Positions 35,046-46,374 of a stretch of 60,478 nt of DNA are shown here, piece after piece. The position numbers and the translations under genes are program-made. The notes beneath the pieces were generated by a model. The model ran no database searches. It worked only from the letters and a program-made list of their open reading frames with translations, and was not told where the DNA came from. Source of the stretch: Helicobacter sp. 13S00482-2 (GTDB lineage: Bacteria > Campylobacterota > Campylobacteria > Campylobacterales > Helicobacteraceae); assembly GCF_002272795.1 (NCBI RefSeq), contig NZ_MLAT01000010.1, positions 1 to 60,478 of the forward strand, given 5' to 3'. Every line of letters starts with the position of its first letter. Within the stretch, counting starts at the first letter, position 1.

Positions 35046-35927
35046 TTGGGAAAAAAGAACTTAGCACTAGGAAGGGGATTGGGTGCTATACTCAGTGAAG
35101 TTGGTCAGGCGTATGAAAATAATTTTTCCGACAATTCAGAATTAGTGGTTGAGCTAGATGTTGATAATATCAAACCCAATCCCTATCAACCTAGAAAACA
35201 TTTTTCTGATGAGTCTGTGAGTGAATTATCTCAATCTATATTAGAGCATGGACTTTTGCAACCTGTATTGGTGTATGAGGATGAAAACAATGATTATGTC
35301 CTGATAGCTGGAGAACGCCGTTTGAGAGCTACCAAACTTGCAGGTATAAAGACAATCAAAGCCATTATCGTTGAGATTAATTTAAATAAACTCAGAGAAA
35401 TAGCTTTGATTGAAAATATTCAAAGAGAAGATTTAAATATAATTGATTTGGCCAATTCCTATAAAGAGCTTATAAACGATTATCAGATCACGCACGAAGA
35501 GTTGGCCAAAAGAATTAAAAAATCAAGGGCTCAAATAACAAACACATTGCGAATTTTGAATTTATCTGCCCAGACTCAAGAAATGCTTATTGATGAAAAG
35601 ATATCTCAAGGTCATGCCAAGATATTGGTAGCTTTAGAACCAAAAGAACAAAAAATAGTTCTTGATTCTATTGTTGGTCAGAAACTTTCAGTGCGTGATA
35701 CCGAGTTTTTGGTGAGAAAACTCAAAGATGAAAACCAATCCAAAGGTAAATCAAGTATCAATTTAAATAAAAATAAATCCTCAAAATTGGCATCTGATTC
35801 TGAGATAGAAACATTGATAAAATTATTTAAAAATTATTTTATTTCTGCCTCAATAAAAAATAATCAACTTGTTCTGAATCTCTCAAATAAATCAAAAATC
35901 AATGAGATCGTGAATAAGTTATCCTGA
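35046..35927 (+). CDS. parB: Chromosome-partitioning protein ParB (Spo0J)
   Basis: CTP-dependent clamp that loads at parS. The start codon is TTG 35046. The extreme N-terminus (NLALGRGLGAIL) is the ParA-stimulating peptide. The nuclease-like domain follows with NPYQPRKHF and the GERRLRAT CTP motif, then the HTH (ITHEELAKRIKKSRAQITNT) and a C-terminal dimerisation region. 293 residues. I saw no parS-like 16-mer in the window. Confidence 0.96.
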   Translation: MGKKNLALGRGLGAILSEVGQAYENNFSDNSELVVELDVDNIKPNPYQPRKHFSDESVSELSQSILEHGLLQPVLVYEDENNDYVLIAGERRLRATKLAGIKTIKAIIVEINLNKLREIALIENIQREDLNIIDLANSYKELINDYQITHEELAKRIKKSRAQITNTLRILNLSAQTQEMLIDEKISQGHAKILVALEPKEQKIVLDSIVGQKLSVRDTEFLVRKLKDENQSKGKSSINLNKNKSSKLASDSEIETLIKLFKNYFISASIKNNQLVLNLSNKSKINEIVNKLS

Positions 35928-35959
35928 TTCTAGACATTATTTTTTAAGCTATTTTGTGG

Positions 35960-35993
35960 TACAATGTGACGCTATGAATGATTTTATTATAAT
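35960..35993 (+). promoter_or_regulatory. Two candidate -10 boxes before the atp operon
   Basis: TACAAT (35960-35965) and TATAAT (35988-35993) lie 60 and 32 bases before the first gene. Either could start the long atp-tol transcript. Confidence 0.45.
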
Positions 35994-36024
35994 ATAAACG
36001 TAATTATAAACACAGGGAGTTGAA

Positions 36025-36450
36025 ATGACCATAACTGTAAATCCTTATCTCATGCTCCTAGTCTTTGGAGTGTTTTTGGTCACTGTTTTTTTGTTAAACA
36101 TTTGGCTTTATAAACCATTGCTTCGTTTTATGGATAGAAGAGAGGCCTCGATTGCCCAGGATTTAGAAGACATACAACAAAGTGATCAGGAAATTATTAG
36201 AATAGACGAAGAAATTAAACAAGTCATAGAAGATGCACGAGTACAGTCAGCTCAAATTATCGAACAAGTTAGCGGTGAAGCAAAGTTAGAGTATGAAACA
36301 AAGATTGCAAATAAAAGAATTGAATCTGCTTCAAGATTGGAGGATTTTTTTGAAAATTTAAAAAAAGAGGAATCAGATCTAAAAAAATTTCTTTTATTAC
36401 ATATGCCAGATTTTGAATCATCCTTAATAACTAAAATATCTCAAATATAG
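36025..36450 (+). CDS. atpF': ATP synthase subunit b' (peripheral stalk)
   Basis: Half of the heterodimeric stator stalk. One N-terminal membrane helix (about residues 8-28) ends in NIWLYKPLLRFMDRREASI, the characteristic motif joining helix to stalk, followed by a long charged coiled coil. 141 residues, shorter than b. Preceded by CAGGGAG. First gene of an operon atpF'-atpF-atpH-atpA-atpG-atpD-atpC. Genes for the membrane rotor and a subunits (atpE, atpB) are absent, as in other Helicobacter. Confidence 0.94.
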   Translation: MTITVNPYLMLLVFGVFLVTVFLLNIWLYKPLLRFMDRREASIAQDLEDIQQSDQEIIRIDEEIKQVIEDARVQSAQIIEQVSGEAKLEYETKIANKRIESASRLEDFFENLKKEESDLKKFLLLHMPDFESSLITKISQI

Positions 36451-36463
36451 GGGAGTGCAGATA

Positions 36464-36976
36464 ATGATAAAATATATTTTATTTTTTTTACTTGGAGGTT
36501 CAGCTTTATTTGCCACAGATGTGAATATTTCACAGACTGATATTGTAGAGAGGGTTATCAATTTTTTAATATTTTTAGCTATTTTGTGGTACCTGATTGC
36601 AGATAAGCTTAAACAAATGTTTGCTAGTCGTAGAAACCAGATTGTTTCTCGCCTCAATCAGGCTCAAGATAAATTAAAGGTAGCCAAGAAATCAAAGGAG
36701 GAAGCTCTAAAAAGACTTGATGATGCAAAGCAGAGAGCAACTGATATGATTGCATTGGCCAAAAAAGAGGCTTATATGATATCCCAAAAATTTGATGAAC
36801 AATTTAAGCTAGATATTGAAAATATGATTAAAAGCAATGAAGCCATTATGGAATTTGAACGAAAACAGATGGAAAGAAAAGTTATTCGGGAAATACTTTC
36901 TGATCTTTTCAATACACAAGCAAGTTCATTTGATACTTCAAAGTACATTGATATATTGAATAAAAAGGTTGCTTGA
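36464..36976 (+). CDS. atpF: ATP synthase subunit b
   Basis: Second half of the peripheral stalk. The N-terminus has a cleavable-looking or membrane segment (ILFFLLGGSALFAT) and a second helix INFLIFLAILWYLIADKLKQ, followed by a long coiled coil rich in Lys, Glu and Ala. I choose ATG 36464 over GTG 36455 because the AGGGGAG ribosome binding site is then 8 bases away instead of being inside the start region. 170 residues. Its stop overlaps atpH by 4 bases. Confidence 0.93.
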   Translation: MIKYILFFLLGGSALFATDVNISQTDIVERVINFLIFLAILWYLIADKLKQMFASRRNQIVSRLNQAQDKLKVAKKSKEEALKRLDDAKQRATDMIALAKKEAYMISQKFDEQFKLDIENMIKSNEAIMEFERKQMERKVIREILSDLFNTQASSFDTSKYIDILNKKVA

Positions 36977-37515
36977 TGATTGAAATAATTGCTAAAAAGT
37001 ATGCCAAGGCGGTTATTGAAAGTGTTGAATACAATCAACTTGATTGTTTTTTAGAAAATTTGAGAAAAATATCACAAGTTTTCTGTTTAAAAAAATTTGT
37101 AGATATTATCCAATCCCCCTATATCTCAAAGGTTGATAAACAAGATCTTTTGCTTGAATTGATTGATAGGAAGTATTCCAATCTTAATATAATGAAGAAT
37201 TTTATCGAGATATTAGTTCAAAACAATAGAATTGATATTATTCCATATGTCTGTGATGCTCTTCAGGCACATATTGATGAGAAAAGTAATTTTTATACAG
37301 GTATCTTATATGTGAATAAACTAATAAAACCTGAAAATATTGAAGAAATCAAAAAAAATCTTTCGAAACGTTTGAATATTGATTTGAACATTGAGCAGGT
37401 TACATCTGAAATTGAAGGTGTTAAATTTGTTATTGAGGATTTGGATATAGAGATTTATTTTTCCAAAGAATATTTCTTGAATCAACTTAAAGTACACATA
37501 TTAAAAGCAATTTAA
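36973..37515 (+). CDS. atpH: ATP synthase subunit delta (OSCP)
   Basis: Links the b/b' stalk to the top of the alpha3beta3 head. Weakly conserved but recognisable: AKKYAKAVIESV at the N-terminus and the C-terminal DLNIEQVTSEIEGVKFVIED region, where most members read DPSLIGGVVI. 180 residues is usual. Starts in the ATGA overlap with atpF, 20 bases before atpA. Confidence 0.92.
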   Translation: MMIEIIAKKYAKAVIESVEYNQLDCFLENLRKISQVFCLKKFVDIIQSPYISKVDKQDLLLELIDRKYSNLNIMKNFIEILVQNNRIDIIPYVCDALQAHIDEKSNFYTGILYVNKLIKPENIEEIKKNLSKRLNIDLNIEQVTSEIEGVKFVIEDLDIEIYFSKEYFLNQLKVHILKAI

Positions 37516-37535
37516 ATAAAAAAAGGAGTTAAAAC

Positions 37536-39050
37536 GTGCTATCAAAACTAAAACCAGAAGAAATAAGCTCGATCATCAAAGAGAGAATAGAAAATTTTGA
37601 AATCAATATCGATATAGCCGAAACAGGAAAGGTTATTGCCTATGCCGATGGAGTTGCTAGAGTTTATGGATTAAAAAATGTTATGTCTTATGAGATGGTT
37701 GAATTTGATACAGGCGATAGAGGTCTTGCTTCAAATCTTGAAGAGGGTAGTGTGGGCGTTGTTGTTCTTGGAGCTGGAAAAAATATTAAAGAAGGAACAT
37801 CTGTTAAGAGACTTGGCAAGCTTATGAAGGTTCCTGTTGGCGATGCTGTTGTAGGAAGGGTTATAAATACATTAGGAGAACCCATAGATGGAAAAGGTTC
37901 TATTGAGAGCACTGAATATCAGTTTGTCGAGCAAAAAGCACCTGGTATTATGGATAGAAAATCAGTCCATGAACCACTTCAAACAGGAATAAAGGCCATT
38001 GATGCACTTGTTCCTATTGGTAGAGGCCAAAGGGAACTTATTATTGGAGATCGTCAAACGGGTAAAACCACGGTTGCTATTGATACAATCATTAATCAAA
38101 AAGGTCAAGATGTTGTTTGCATTTACGTCGCCATTGGTCAAAAAGAATCAACTGTTGCTCAGGTTGTTAGAAAACTTGAAGGGTATGGTGCAATGGAATA
38201 CACAGTCATTGTAAATGCTTCAGCTTCAGAGTCTGCGGCTATGCAATTTTTAGCTCCTTATACGGGAGTAACCATTGGAGAGTATTTTAGAGATAATGCA
38301 AGGCATGCTTTGATCGTATATGATGATTTGAGTAAGCACGCTGTGGCCTATAGAGAAATGTCTTTGATTTTAAGAAGACCTCCAGGTAGGGAGGCATTTC
38401 CAGGGGATGTATTTTATATTCATTCAAGATTGTTAGAAAGAGCCGCAAAAGTTAGTGATGAGAAAGGTGCGGGTTCTCTGACTGCATTACCTATCATTGA
38501 AACTCAGGCGGGTGATGTTTCTGCTTATATACCTACAAATGTAATCTCTATTACTGATGGTCAGATATTCTTAGAAACAGATTTGTTTTTCTCTGGTATT
38601 AGGCCTGCCATTAATGTTGGGTTATCTGTTTCTAGGGTGGGTGGAGCAGCTCAAATTAAGGCAACTAAACAGGTTTCTGGAACACTCCGATTAGATCTTG
38701 CACAATATAGAGAATTGCAAGCTTTTGCACAATTTGCTTCAGATTTAGATGAATCAAGCCGAAAACAATTAGATAGGGGTCAGAGGATGATCGAGGTTCT
38801 CAAGCAACCCCCATATTCTCCACTGTCTATTGAAAAACAAGTGGTTGCAATTTATGCTGGAGCAAAGGGCTTTTTAGATGATATTCCTGTCAATAAGGTT
38901 GTTAAGTTTGAAAATGAACTTTACCCATTCTTGGAAGCCAAATATCCTAAAATTTTTGAGGATATCAGGATGAAAAAAGCATTGGATAAGGATTTGGAAA
39001 GTGTGTTATCAAAAGCCTTAGATGAATTCAAGATAAGTTTTTCAGCTTGA
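37536..39050 (+). CDS. atpA: ATP synthase subunit alpha
   Basis: Non-catalytic nucleotide-binding subunit of F1. The start codon is GTG 37536 with AAAAGGAG 6-8 bases upstream. Walker A is GDRQTGKTT (about residues 169-177), followed by [12 protein letters not shown], and the signature of the alpha/beta family [14 protein letters not shown] near 365 with the arginine finger. 504 residues. Confidence 0.99.
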   Translation: MLSKLKPEEISSIIKERIENFEINIDIAETGKVIAYADGVARVYGLKNVMSYEMVEFDTGDRGLASNLEEGSVGVVVLGAGKNIKEGTSVKRLGKLMKVPVGDAVVGRVINTLGEPIDGKGSIESTEYQFVEQKAPGIMDRKSVHEPLQTGIKAIDALVPIGRGQRELIIGDRQTGKTTVAIDTIINQKGQDVVCIYVAIGQKESTVAQVVRKLEGYGAMEYTVIVNASASESAAMQFLAPYTGVTIGEYFRDNARHALIVYDDLSKHAVAYREMSLILRRPPGREAFPGDVFYIHSRLLERAAKVSDEKGAGSLTALPIIETQAGDVSAYIPTNVISITDGQIFLETDLFFSGIRPAINVGLSVSRVGGAAQIKATKQVSGTLRLDLAQYRELQAFAQFASDLDESSRKQLDRGQRMIEVLKQPPYSPLSIEKQVVAIYAGAKGFLDDIPVNKVVKFENELYPFLEAKYPKIFEDIRMKKALDKDLESVLSKALDEFKISFSA

Positions 39051-39064
39051 TATTAGGATCGTAA

Positions 39065-39961
39065 ATGGGTAATAACTTAAAAGAAATTAGAAAAAAAATT
39101 GGTAGTGTTAAAAATACCCAAAAAACAACTCGTGCAATGAAGTTGGTTTCCACTTCAAAATTGAAAAAAGCTGAAGAAATGGCTAGACGCTCTAGACTTT
39201 TTGCAGATAAGTTGAATGAAGTCTTTGATGATATTATTTTAAAGATGAAATCAAGGGGATTGGAGAATATAAACAGTAAGTATTTTTTGAATTCACAAAA
39301 TCGTGATATTAAAAAGGTTGATATCGTATTTGTGACTGCCGATAAAGGTCTTTGCGGTGGATTTAACTCTGCCACTATAAAGGAAGTTAGTCGGCTTATG
39401 AGTGAATACAAAAATAAGGGTATTAAGGTTAGGCTTAGGGGAATTGGAAAAAAGGGTATTGCCTATTTTTTATTTAATGACATTAAGGTATTGGATAAAA
39501 TAACGGATTTGAGTTCCTTTCCTGATTTTCAAAGAGCTGCTGATTTTATAATGAAAATTACTGAAGATTATCTAGAGGGTCTTACTGATGAAGTTCTGAT
39601 TGTTCATAATGGGTTTAAAAATATGATTTCACAGGAACTAAAAATTAAAAAGGTATTACCATTAGGACTTGACACTCAAGAAAGCTCATCAAAAATAGAT
39701 TCAATATCAATTGAACCTGATGAAGAAGAAGATGTTGTGTTAGAAGAACTTGCCAAAAAATATATAGAGTATAACATGTATTATGCGTTAATCGATTCTT
39801 TGGCCGCTGAACACAGTGCGAGAATGCAGGCGATGGATACTGCTACAAATAATGCTGGAGAATTGGTAAAAAGTTTGACAATTTCTTACAACAAAGCAAG
39901 GCAAGAGGCTATCACTACAGAGCTTGTAGAGATTAATGCGGGTGTTGAGGCTATGAAATAA
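39065..39961 (+). CDS. atpG: ATP synthase subunit gamma
   Basis: Central rotor shaft. The conserved N- and C-terminal helices are seen: [20 protein letters not shown] at the start and [20 protein letters not shown] near the end, with [11 protein letters not shown] (residues about 91-101) in the core. 298 residues. 14 bases after atpA and 15 before atpD. Confidence 0.98.
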   Translation: MGNNLKEIRKKIGSVKNTQKTTRAMKLVSTSKLKKAEEMARRSRLFADKLNEVFDDIILKMKSRGLENINSKYFLNSQNRDIKKVDIVFVTADKGLCGGFNSATIKEVSRLMSEYKNKGIKVRLRGIGKKGIAYFLFNDIKVLDKITDLSSFPDFQRAADFIMKITEDYLEGLTDEVLIVHNGFKNMISQELKIKKVLPLGLDTQESSSKIDSISIEPDEEEDVVLEELAKKYIEYNMYYALIDSLAAEHSARMQAMDTATNNAGELVKSLTISYNKARQEAITTELVEINAGVEAMK

Positions 39962-39967
39962 AGTTAG

Positions 39968-41377
<1,410 letters not shown>

Positions 41378-41389
41378 AAGGACATAGTC

Positions 41390-41782
41390 ATGGAAGAGTT
41401 GTTGGTTAATATTATTACCCCTTATGGAGAGATTTTTTCAGGCAATGTAAGCAGTATTACTTTGCCTGGCTCTGAAGGAGAATTTGGTGTTCTTGCAGGA
41501 CATAGTGAAATGCTCTCTTTGCTAAAAACAGGTGTGATTGAGATTGAGAGAATTGATAAATCGAGAGATTTGGTAGCTATTAACTGGGGATATGCTGAAG
41601 TAAAATCGACCAAAGTAGATATTCTAGCAGATGGTGCTGTTGCAATTGGTGGTAAAAATGAAGATGAAATTTCCAATGCAATCTCTAGTGCTAAAAAACT
41701 CTTAGAAGATGCAACCTCAGATAGAATAGCCATATCAAGTGTTGTGTCTAGGATAGAGAACTCCGCTAAAGGTAAGATATAA
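41390..41782 (+). CDS. atpC: ATP synthase subunit epsilon
   Basis: Rotor foot subunit that also inhibits ATP hydrolysis. N-terminal beta sandwich with NIITPYGEIFSGNVSSITLP and GEFGVLAGHSEMLSLLKTGV. The C-terminal helical hairpin is short (130 residues in total). Ends in TAATG, whose ATG starts the ExbB/TolQ gene, coupling energy generation and Tol genes in one operon. Confidence 0.96.
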   Translation: MEELLVNIITPYGEIFSGNVSSITLPGSEGEFGVLAGHSEMLSLLKTGVIEIERIDKSRDLVAINWGYAEVKSTKVDILADGAVAIGGKNEDEISNAISSAKKLLEDATSDRIAISSVVSRIENSAKGKI

Positions 41783-42354
41783 TGACAACTATTCAGGGAT
41801 TTTTTTATGAAAGTGGTGCAATAACGATATTTGTAATATCTTGGTTATCTCTGTATTTTATTTTAACATTATGGATATTTATTTACAAGTTTTTTTCGAT
41901 AGGAGTATCAATTCAAAGAGAGAAAAAGTCTCTTGACAGAATCATAAAAAATGAGCAAAAACTTCCAAATTATCCTATTTTTGATGTTCTTGCAACAAAT
42001 GGAAATACTCCAAGGGAAATGCTTCAAATTTGGAAAAATCAGGTTTTAAAATATAGCACTACGGGTCTAGTTGTCCTTAGTATAGTGTCTTCCACTGCAC
42101 CTTTTATTGGTCTTTTTGGAACAGTTATTGAAATACTAAACGCTTTCGGTCGCCTTGGTACTGGAGGTCAGGTATCATTTGATGTTATAGCTCCTGTCAT
42201 TTCAAAGGCCTTAATAGCAACTGCTGCAGGTATATTGACGGCAATTCCCGCATATTCATTCTTCCTTTTATTAAAAAGAAAGACTTATGATTTATCTGTA
42301 TATATTCAGATGCAAATTGATGTTATTCTTTCAAAAAATATTGAGAATAAATAA
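41782..42354 (+). CDS. tolQ: ExbB/TolQ-family proton channel protein
   Basis: Forms with TolR the proton-driven motor of the Tol-Pal envelope system. Three membrane helices: FVISWLSLYFILTLWIFIYK near the N-terminus and two after a cytoplasmic loop (LVVLSIVSSTAPFIGLFGTV with the conserved Thr/Pro/Gly pattern, and ISKALIATAAGILTAIPAYS). 190 residues. Position next to tolR, tolA-like, tolB and pal argues for TolQ rather than a TonB-linked ExbB, though H. pylori annotations use exbB. Confidence 0.9.
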   Translation: MTTIQGFFYESGAITIFVISWLSLYFILTLWIFIYKFFSIGVSIQREKKSLDRIIKNEQKLPNYPIFDVLATNGNTPREMLQIWKNQVLKYSTTGLVVLSIVSSTAPFIGLFGTVIEILNAFGRLGTGGQVSFDVIAPVISKALIATAAGILTAIPAYSFFLLLKRKTYDLSVYIQMQIDVILSKNIENK

Positions 42355-42752
42355 TGGAAAATGATTTTGATTGGAACGAAAAACCTGAGTTAAACATCAC
42401 TCCCCTAGTTGATATTATGCTGGTTTTATTGGCTATATTGATGGTTACAACGCCAACTATCAATTATCAAGAGCAAATAACGCTTCCCAAAGGATCTAAA
42501 ACTACCAAGGCAGATCAGGAGAGATCTCTTGAAATCAGAATGGATGCAAAAAAGAAAATATATGTAAAAAATACTACCTATGATTATAATTCTTTTCCTG
42601 ATAGTCTTAATCTTTTAGCAAAACAATATGATAAAAACACTAGCGTTTATATTCGTGCAGACAAAAACTTAAGGTATGACAATATCGTTTATTTGCTGAA
42701 AAGTATAAAAGAAGCAGGGTTTTTGAAAGTTTCTTTGGTTACTAGCGATTGA
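42354..42752 (+). CDS. tolR: ExbD/TolR-family protein
   Basis: Single N-terminal helix with the essential Asp, LNITPLVDIMLVLLAILMVT (D about residue 18), then a periplasmic domain ending in SIKEAGFLKVSLVTSD. 132 residues. Start in TAATG with tolQ and end in ATGA with the following gene, so stoichiometry is likely set by coupling. Confidence 0.92.
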   Translation: MENDFDWNEKPELNITPLVDIMLVLLAILMVTTPTINYQEQITLPKGSKTTKADQERSLEIRMDAKKKIYVKNTTYDYNSFPDSLNLLAKQYDKNTSVYIRADKNLRYDNIVYLLKSIKEAGFLKVSLVTSD

Positions 42753-43471
42753 TGAATTCAAAAAAATTATTAATTTTATCTGGTATTTTTTCTATCGTTG
42801 TTTATTCTATTGTCCTTTTTTCCTTGATTTTTGGAATTGATTTTTCTAGTCCAAAGCGTTATGTATCTAAATCTGATACCGTCATTGAACAGTCCATAGC
42901 TATTGATGCAATTATGTCTTCACCTACCAAGGAAGATTTTTCAGAACAAGGGGGTAACCCTATGGAAGGTACAGGTATAAGAGATATTTTTTCTTCGATT
43001 CATTCTCAAATCAAGCCCAGCGATAAAATTCCTGATAATCGTGATGAGATTGCAAAAAATATAGAATTGAATAAAAAAAGAAAAAAAGTTCTAGAAGAAA
43101 TGCAAGGGAGTTTGCAAAATATTAATTCCAAACTTCAAACTATCAAAAATAAGACCATTGATATAAAATCCGAAACTCCAAAACCTGATACCTCTGATGG
43201 ACTCTATGATGAGTGGTTTGCACAAGTTTATAAGATTTTATATTCAAATTGGAAGGCAAACTTCTATCAGAATGCTTCTGTAAGTGTACTCTTTAGTATT
43301 ACTGATAATGGAGATTTTAGTTATAAAATATTAAGATATTCTCGTTATGATGACTATAATAAAAGCGTTCAAATACTTTTAGATTCATTGCAAGGAAAAA
43401 AATTTCCCCCTTATCCAAAAGGAAAATCCATCAGCATAGAGGTAAATTTTAAAACAGAAGGAAATAAATGA
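42749..43471 (+). CDS. TolA/TonB-like energy transducer, 240 aa
   Basis: An N-terminal membrane helix (LLILSGIFSIVVYSIVLFSL) is followed by a Lys/Glu/Asn linker (about residues 95-150) and a C-terminal TonB/TolA-C-like domain (YDEWFAQVYKILYSNWKANF ... VSVLFSITDNGDFSYKIL ... FPPYPKGKSISIEVNFK). The order TM-linker-C domain and the position between tolR and tolB make it the TolA of this system. It is shorter than enteric TolA and lacks an Ala-rich helix. It overlaps both neighbours by 4 bases. Confidence 0.87.
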   Translation: MMNSKKLLILSGIFSIVVYSIVLFSLIFGIDFSSPKRYVSKSDTVIEQSIAIDAIMSSPTKEDFSEQGGNPMEGTGIRDIFSSIHSQIKPSDKIPDNRDEIAKNIELNKKRKKVLEEMQGSLQNINSKLQTIKNKTIDIKSETPKPDTSDGLYDEWFAQVYKILYSNWKANFYQNASVSVLFSITDNGDFSYKILRYSRYDDYNKSVQILLDSLQGKKFPPYPKGKSISIEVNFKTEGNK

Positions 43472-44724
43472 AAATATTGAAAGCTATATTATTAGTCTGT
43501 GTATTCTATACGAATTTGTTTGCTATCGATGCTACATTAGATATTGTTAAGACAATTCAAACACCAAATATTGAAGTAACTTATTTGGATTCAAAAAATT
43601 CCGAAGTAGCAAAAAAGATTTATAAAATTTTAATGAATGATCTAAAAGTTAGTGGTCATTTTGAGGTATTTGATGGAGACAAAAATAGTGGTAGTGTAAA
43701 TTTTCCTATTTATAAGACAAAAAAAATCGACCTTTTAGCACGTGTAGAAGTTCAAAACAGCGACAATGGTTTTAGGGCAAATTTGTATTTATACGATATT
43801 AATGCATCTAACATTAAAATAAATAAAACATATAATATAACCGATAAAAATTTGTATCCATTTGCTTCACACAAAATGGCTATAGATATAAATGATTACA
43901 TTGGTGCTCCTTCAATTGCTTGGATGAATCGGTTTGTTGTCCTTTCAAAATATACTCAACCTGGCGAAACTGATATTTTAGTCTCTGATTACACCTTGAC
44001 TTATCAAAAAATCGTTGTTCGTGGAGGACTTAATATTTTTCCAAAATGGGCCAATATAGACCAAACAGAGATTTTTTTTACTAAGTATCTAAAAAAACCT
44101 ACTATTGTCAAATATAACATTTATACAGGAATCACTCAAAAGATTATTCAGAGTGATGGAATGGCAATTGTTTCTGATGTCAGCAAAGATGGCAATAAAT
44201 TATTACTTTCATTAGCACCTGAAACGCAATCAAATATTTATCTTTATGATTTGACCAATAAGTTAAATACCCAACTTACTAAATATCCAGGTATAGATGT
44301 TTCTGGGAATTTTATCAATAATGATACGGCGATGATTTTTGTTTCAGATAGAGCGGGATATCCTAATATTTTTGCAAAAAAACTTGATATTAATGCACCT
44401 GTAGAACAGGTTGTTTATCACGGCAGAAACAATAGTTCGGCTTCAGCAAATGGTGATTATGTTGTTTATACTAGCAGAGAGAGTGCAAATGAATTTGGAT
44501 TGAACACTTTTAATTTATATTTGATTTCAACAAAGAGCGATTATATAAGACGGCTTACCGCTAATGGAACAAATCAAATGCCTAGATTTTCAAATGATGG
44601 AGGGAGTGTCATGTTTTTAAAACATACTCAAAATCAAAGTGCTTTGGGAATCATTCGATTAGATTATAATCGTAGTTTCTTATTTCCTTTAAATAATATT
44701 AAAATTCAGGCATTTGACTGGTAG
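43468..44724 (+). CDS. tolB: Tol-Pal system periplasmic protein TolB
   Basis: Periplasmic beta-propeller that binds Pal and couples it to TolA. A signal peptide (residues 1-19, LFA cleavage) is followed by the N-terminal domain (TIQTPNIEVTYLD ...) and a C-terminal beta-propeller with repeated DG/SG-N segments (VSKDGNKLLLSLAPETQSNI, FVSDRAGYPNIFAKKLD, YTSRESANEFGLNTFNLYLI, RFSNDGGSVMFLKH). 418 residues. Overlaps the tolA-like gene by 4 bases. A separate -10 box precedes pal, so pal can be transcribed on its own. Confidence 0.95.
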   Translation: MKILKAILLVCVFYTNLFAIDATLDIVKTIQTPNIEVTYLDSKNSEVAKKIYKILMNDLKVSGHFEVFDGDKNSGSVNFPIYKTKKIDLLARVEVQNSDNGFRANLYLYDINASNIKINKTYNITDKNLYPFASHKMAIDINDYIGAPSIAWMNRFVVLSKYTQPGETDILVSDYTLTYQKIVVRGGLNIFPKWANIDQTEIFFTKYLKKPTIVKYNIYTGITQKIIQSDGMAIVSDVSKDGNKLLLSLAPETQSNIYLYDLTNKLNTQLTKYPGIDVSGNFINNDTAMIFVSDRAGYPNIFAKKLDINAPVEQVVYHGRNNSSASANGDYVVYTSRESANEFGLNTFNLYLISTKSDYIRRLTANGTNQMPRFSNDGGSVMFLKHTQNQSALGIIRLDYNRSFLFPLNNIKIQAFDW

Positions 44725-44771
44725 ATTTAAAAGGCTAAAATTGACTTGAATAAAAAATTAATTTTTTTAGG

Positions 44772-44777
44772 TATAAT
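44772..44777 (+). promoter_or_regulatory. -10 box of pal
   Basis: TATAAT in TTAGGTATAATCAAT, 33 bases upstream of the pal start codon. Confidence 0.6.
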
Positions 44778-44810
44778 CAATATTACAATATAAATTTGAG
44801 GAGCTTTTTT

Positions 44811-45329
44811 ATGAATAAGATTCTAGGTATCGGATTTGTTTCCATCGCTTTATTGATTAGTGCTTGTGGCCAAAAAGATGTCAGTGTTGCAAATTCCGGC
44901 CTTTCAGAACAAGAAAACATTGAGACTGCAGTTGCTGAAGCACCACAGCCACAAGAAGAAGTAGCACAACCCAAAACAGAAGAAGAAATTCCTAGCGGAA
45001 CAGTCGTGGGTAGTGTTTATTTTGATTTTGATAAGTATAATATAAAGCCCGATATGCAAGAGGTTGTAGATCAGTCTGCTCAAAAGATAAAAGATGCCAA
45101 TATGAATGTGTTGATTGAAGGAAATACTGATGAGTTTGGAAGCGATGAATATAATTATGCACTCGGCACAAAAAGGGCATTAACTGTTAAAAATGCTTTA
45201 GTTGTAAAAGGTATTGCAAAGGATAAGATTAAAACAGTAAGTTATGGAGAAAGTAAGCCTATTTGTGAAGAAAAAACAAAAGCTTGCTACCAAAAGAATA
45301 GACGAGCTGATGTCAAGTTAGTCAAGTAA
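44811..45329 (+). CDS. pal: Peptidoglycan-associated lipoprotein Pal
   Basis: Outer-membrane lipoprotein bound to peptidoglycan. The lipoprotein signal ends in LISAC (Cys19). The linker is rich in Glu/Gln/Pro, and the OmpA-type domain begins about residue 65 with VYFDFDKYNIKPDM and continues with VLIEGNTDEFGSDEYNYALG and the basic RRADVKLVK end. I use ATG 44811 because it follows GAGGAG by 6 bases. An earlier TTG at 44796 lies upstream of that site. 172 residues. Confidence 0.97.
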   Translation: MNKILGIGFVSIALLISACGQKDVSVANSGLSEQENIETAVAEAPQPQEEVAQPKTEEEIPSGTVVGSVYFDFDKYNIKPDMQEVVDQSAQKIKDANMNVLIEGNTDEFGSDEYNYALGTKRALTVKNALVVKGIAKDKIKTVSYGESKPICEEKTKACYQKNRRADVKLVK

Positions 45330-45348
45330 TATAAAATAGTGATCATAT

Positions 45349-46374
45349 ATGAGGCAAACTATAAAATTTTCCCCTCATAATGTTGGTTTTTATTTTTTGA
45401 TTGGGGTAATGATTTGCCCCTTTTTGGTTTCGTTTTTATTGGCCGAGCCATCAGCATTTGAAATGCAAAGTGGTGCTACAAAAAAAGAGTTAAGATCGCT
45501 TAAAACTAGTAGTAAAAACCTTGAAACTATTATCGCGGAGCTTCAAAATAAAGTTATATCGCTTGATCAGTCTCAAGATGGCATAAAGAGCTTGTTTGAA
45601 GGTCAAACCTTGAAGATAAAAAATCTTTTAGACAGCTCCCTCGCCCAAGAGAACTCTATTAAATCTTTAAGTTCTGTTCAGGATACTCATTCAACCACAC
45701 TTAAGCAACAATCTGATCTTTTGACTGTCTTGAAGGATCGTATAGACAAAAACCAGAAGGCTATTTCAGATTTGAATAAAAAAATTGATGATGTTGCAGA
45801 GCTTGTTGAAAGAATTAATTCCAACCTAATTACCCAGTTTGAGCTTATCAAAAAAAATTTGGAGATTCCTTTAACTGACACACCAACTCTAGATGAATCT
45901 AAAGCTAAAATCTCTAGTCCAAAACAACAAGCTCATTCTAAGGAATCAAAGACATCCACTACGGATACATTTACAAAAGACAGCTCTAAACAGAAAGAAA
46001 TTTTTACTCAGGCTGAAAGTTTGTATAAAAAAGGGAAGCTTAAAGAAGCAAAACAACGTTTTGAATGGTTAATGGAGATGAAATATAGACCAGCAAACAC
46101 TTTGTATTTATTGGGAGAAATTGCCTATAAAGAGAAAAACTACCAGGAGGCTGTAAGTTTTTATAAAAAAAGTGCATTAGAGAACGATAAGGCGAATTAT
46201 ATGCCTATTTTGTTATGGCACACTGCTTGGGCATTTAGATACTTAAAAGATTTCCAAAATTATCAAAAATTTTTGGATTCTTTGATATACTTATACCCCA
46301 ATAGTGAGCAAGGCCAAAAGGCTAAAGACATTAGAAAACCAACAAAGGATAAAAATGAATATAGAAACAAATAA
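45349..46374 (+). CDS. cpoB: CpoB/YbgF-type cell division coordinator
   Basis: Periplasmic TPR protein that ties peptidoglycan synthesis to Tol-Pal constriction. N-terminal signal segment (FYFLIGVMICPFLVSFLLAE), then a predicted coiled coil (residues about 40-165, rich in Leu/Lys/Ser/Asn heptads) that trimerises YbgF in other species, a Ser/Thr/Lys-rich linker, and a TPR region at about 220-330 (KGKLKEAKQRFEWLMEMKYR, YKEKNYQEAVSFYKKSALEN). 341 residues. Its 3' end overlaps slyD by 20 bases. Confidence 0.9.
   Translation: MRQTIKFSPHNVGFYFLIGVMICPFLVSFLLAEPSAFEMQSGATKKELRSLKTSSKNLETIIAELQNKVISLDQSQDGIKSLFEGQTLKIKNLLDSSLAQENSIKSLSSVQDTHSTTLKQQSDLLTVLKDRIDKNQKAISDLNKKIDDVAELVERINSNLITQFELIKKNLEIPLTDTPTLDESKAKISSPKQQAHSKESKTSTTDTFTKDSSKQKEIFTQAESLYKKGKLKEAKQRFEWLMEMKYRPANTLYLLGEIAYKEKNYQEAVSFYKKSALENDKANYMPILLWHTAWAFRYLKDFQNYQKFLDSLIYLYPNSEQGQKAKDIRKPTKDKNEYRNK

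Noticed and set aside
35046-35927. parS site near parAB
   Set aside because: No 16-bp palindrome resembling TGTTTCACGTGAAACA was seen in the window.
35945-36593. 16-base repeat AGCTATTTTGTGGTAC before the atp operon and inside atpF
   Set aside because: Two copies only, one within a coding membrane helix. No further copies were seen, so it is likely coincidental.
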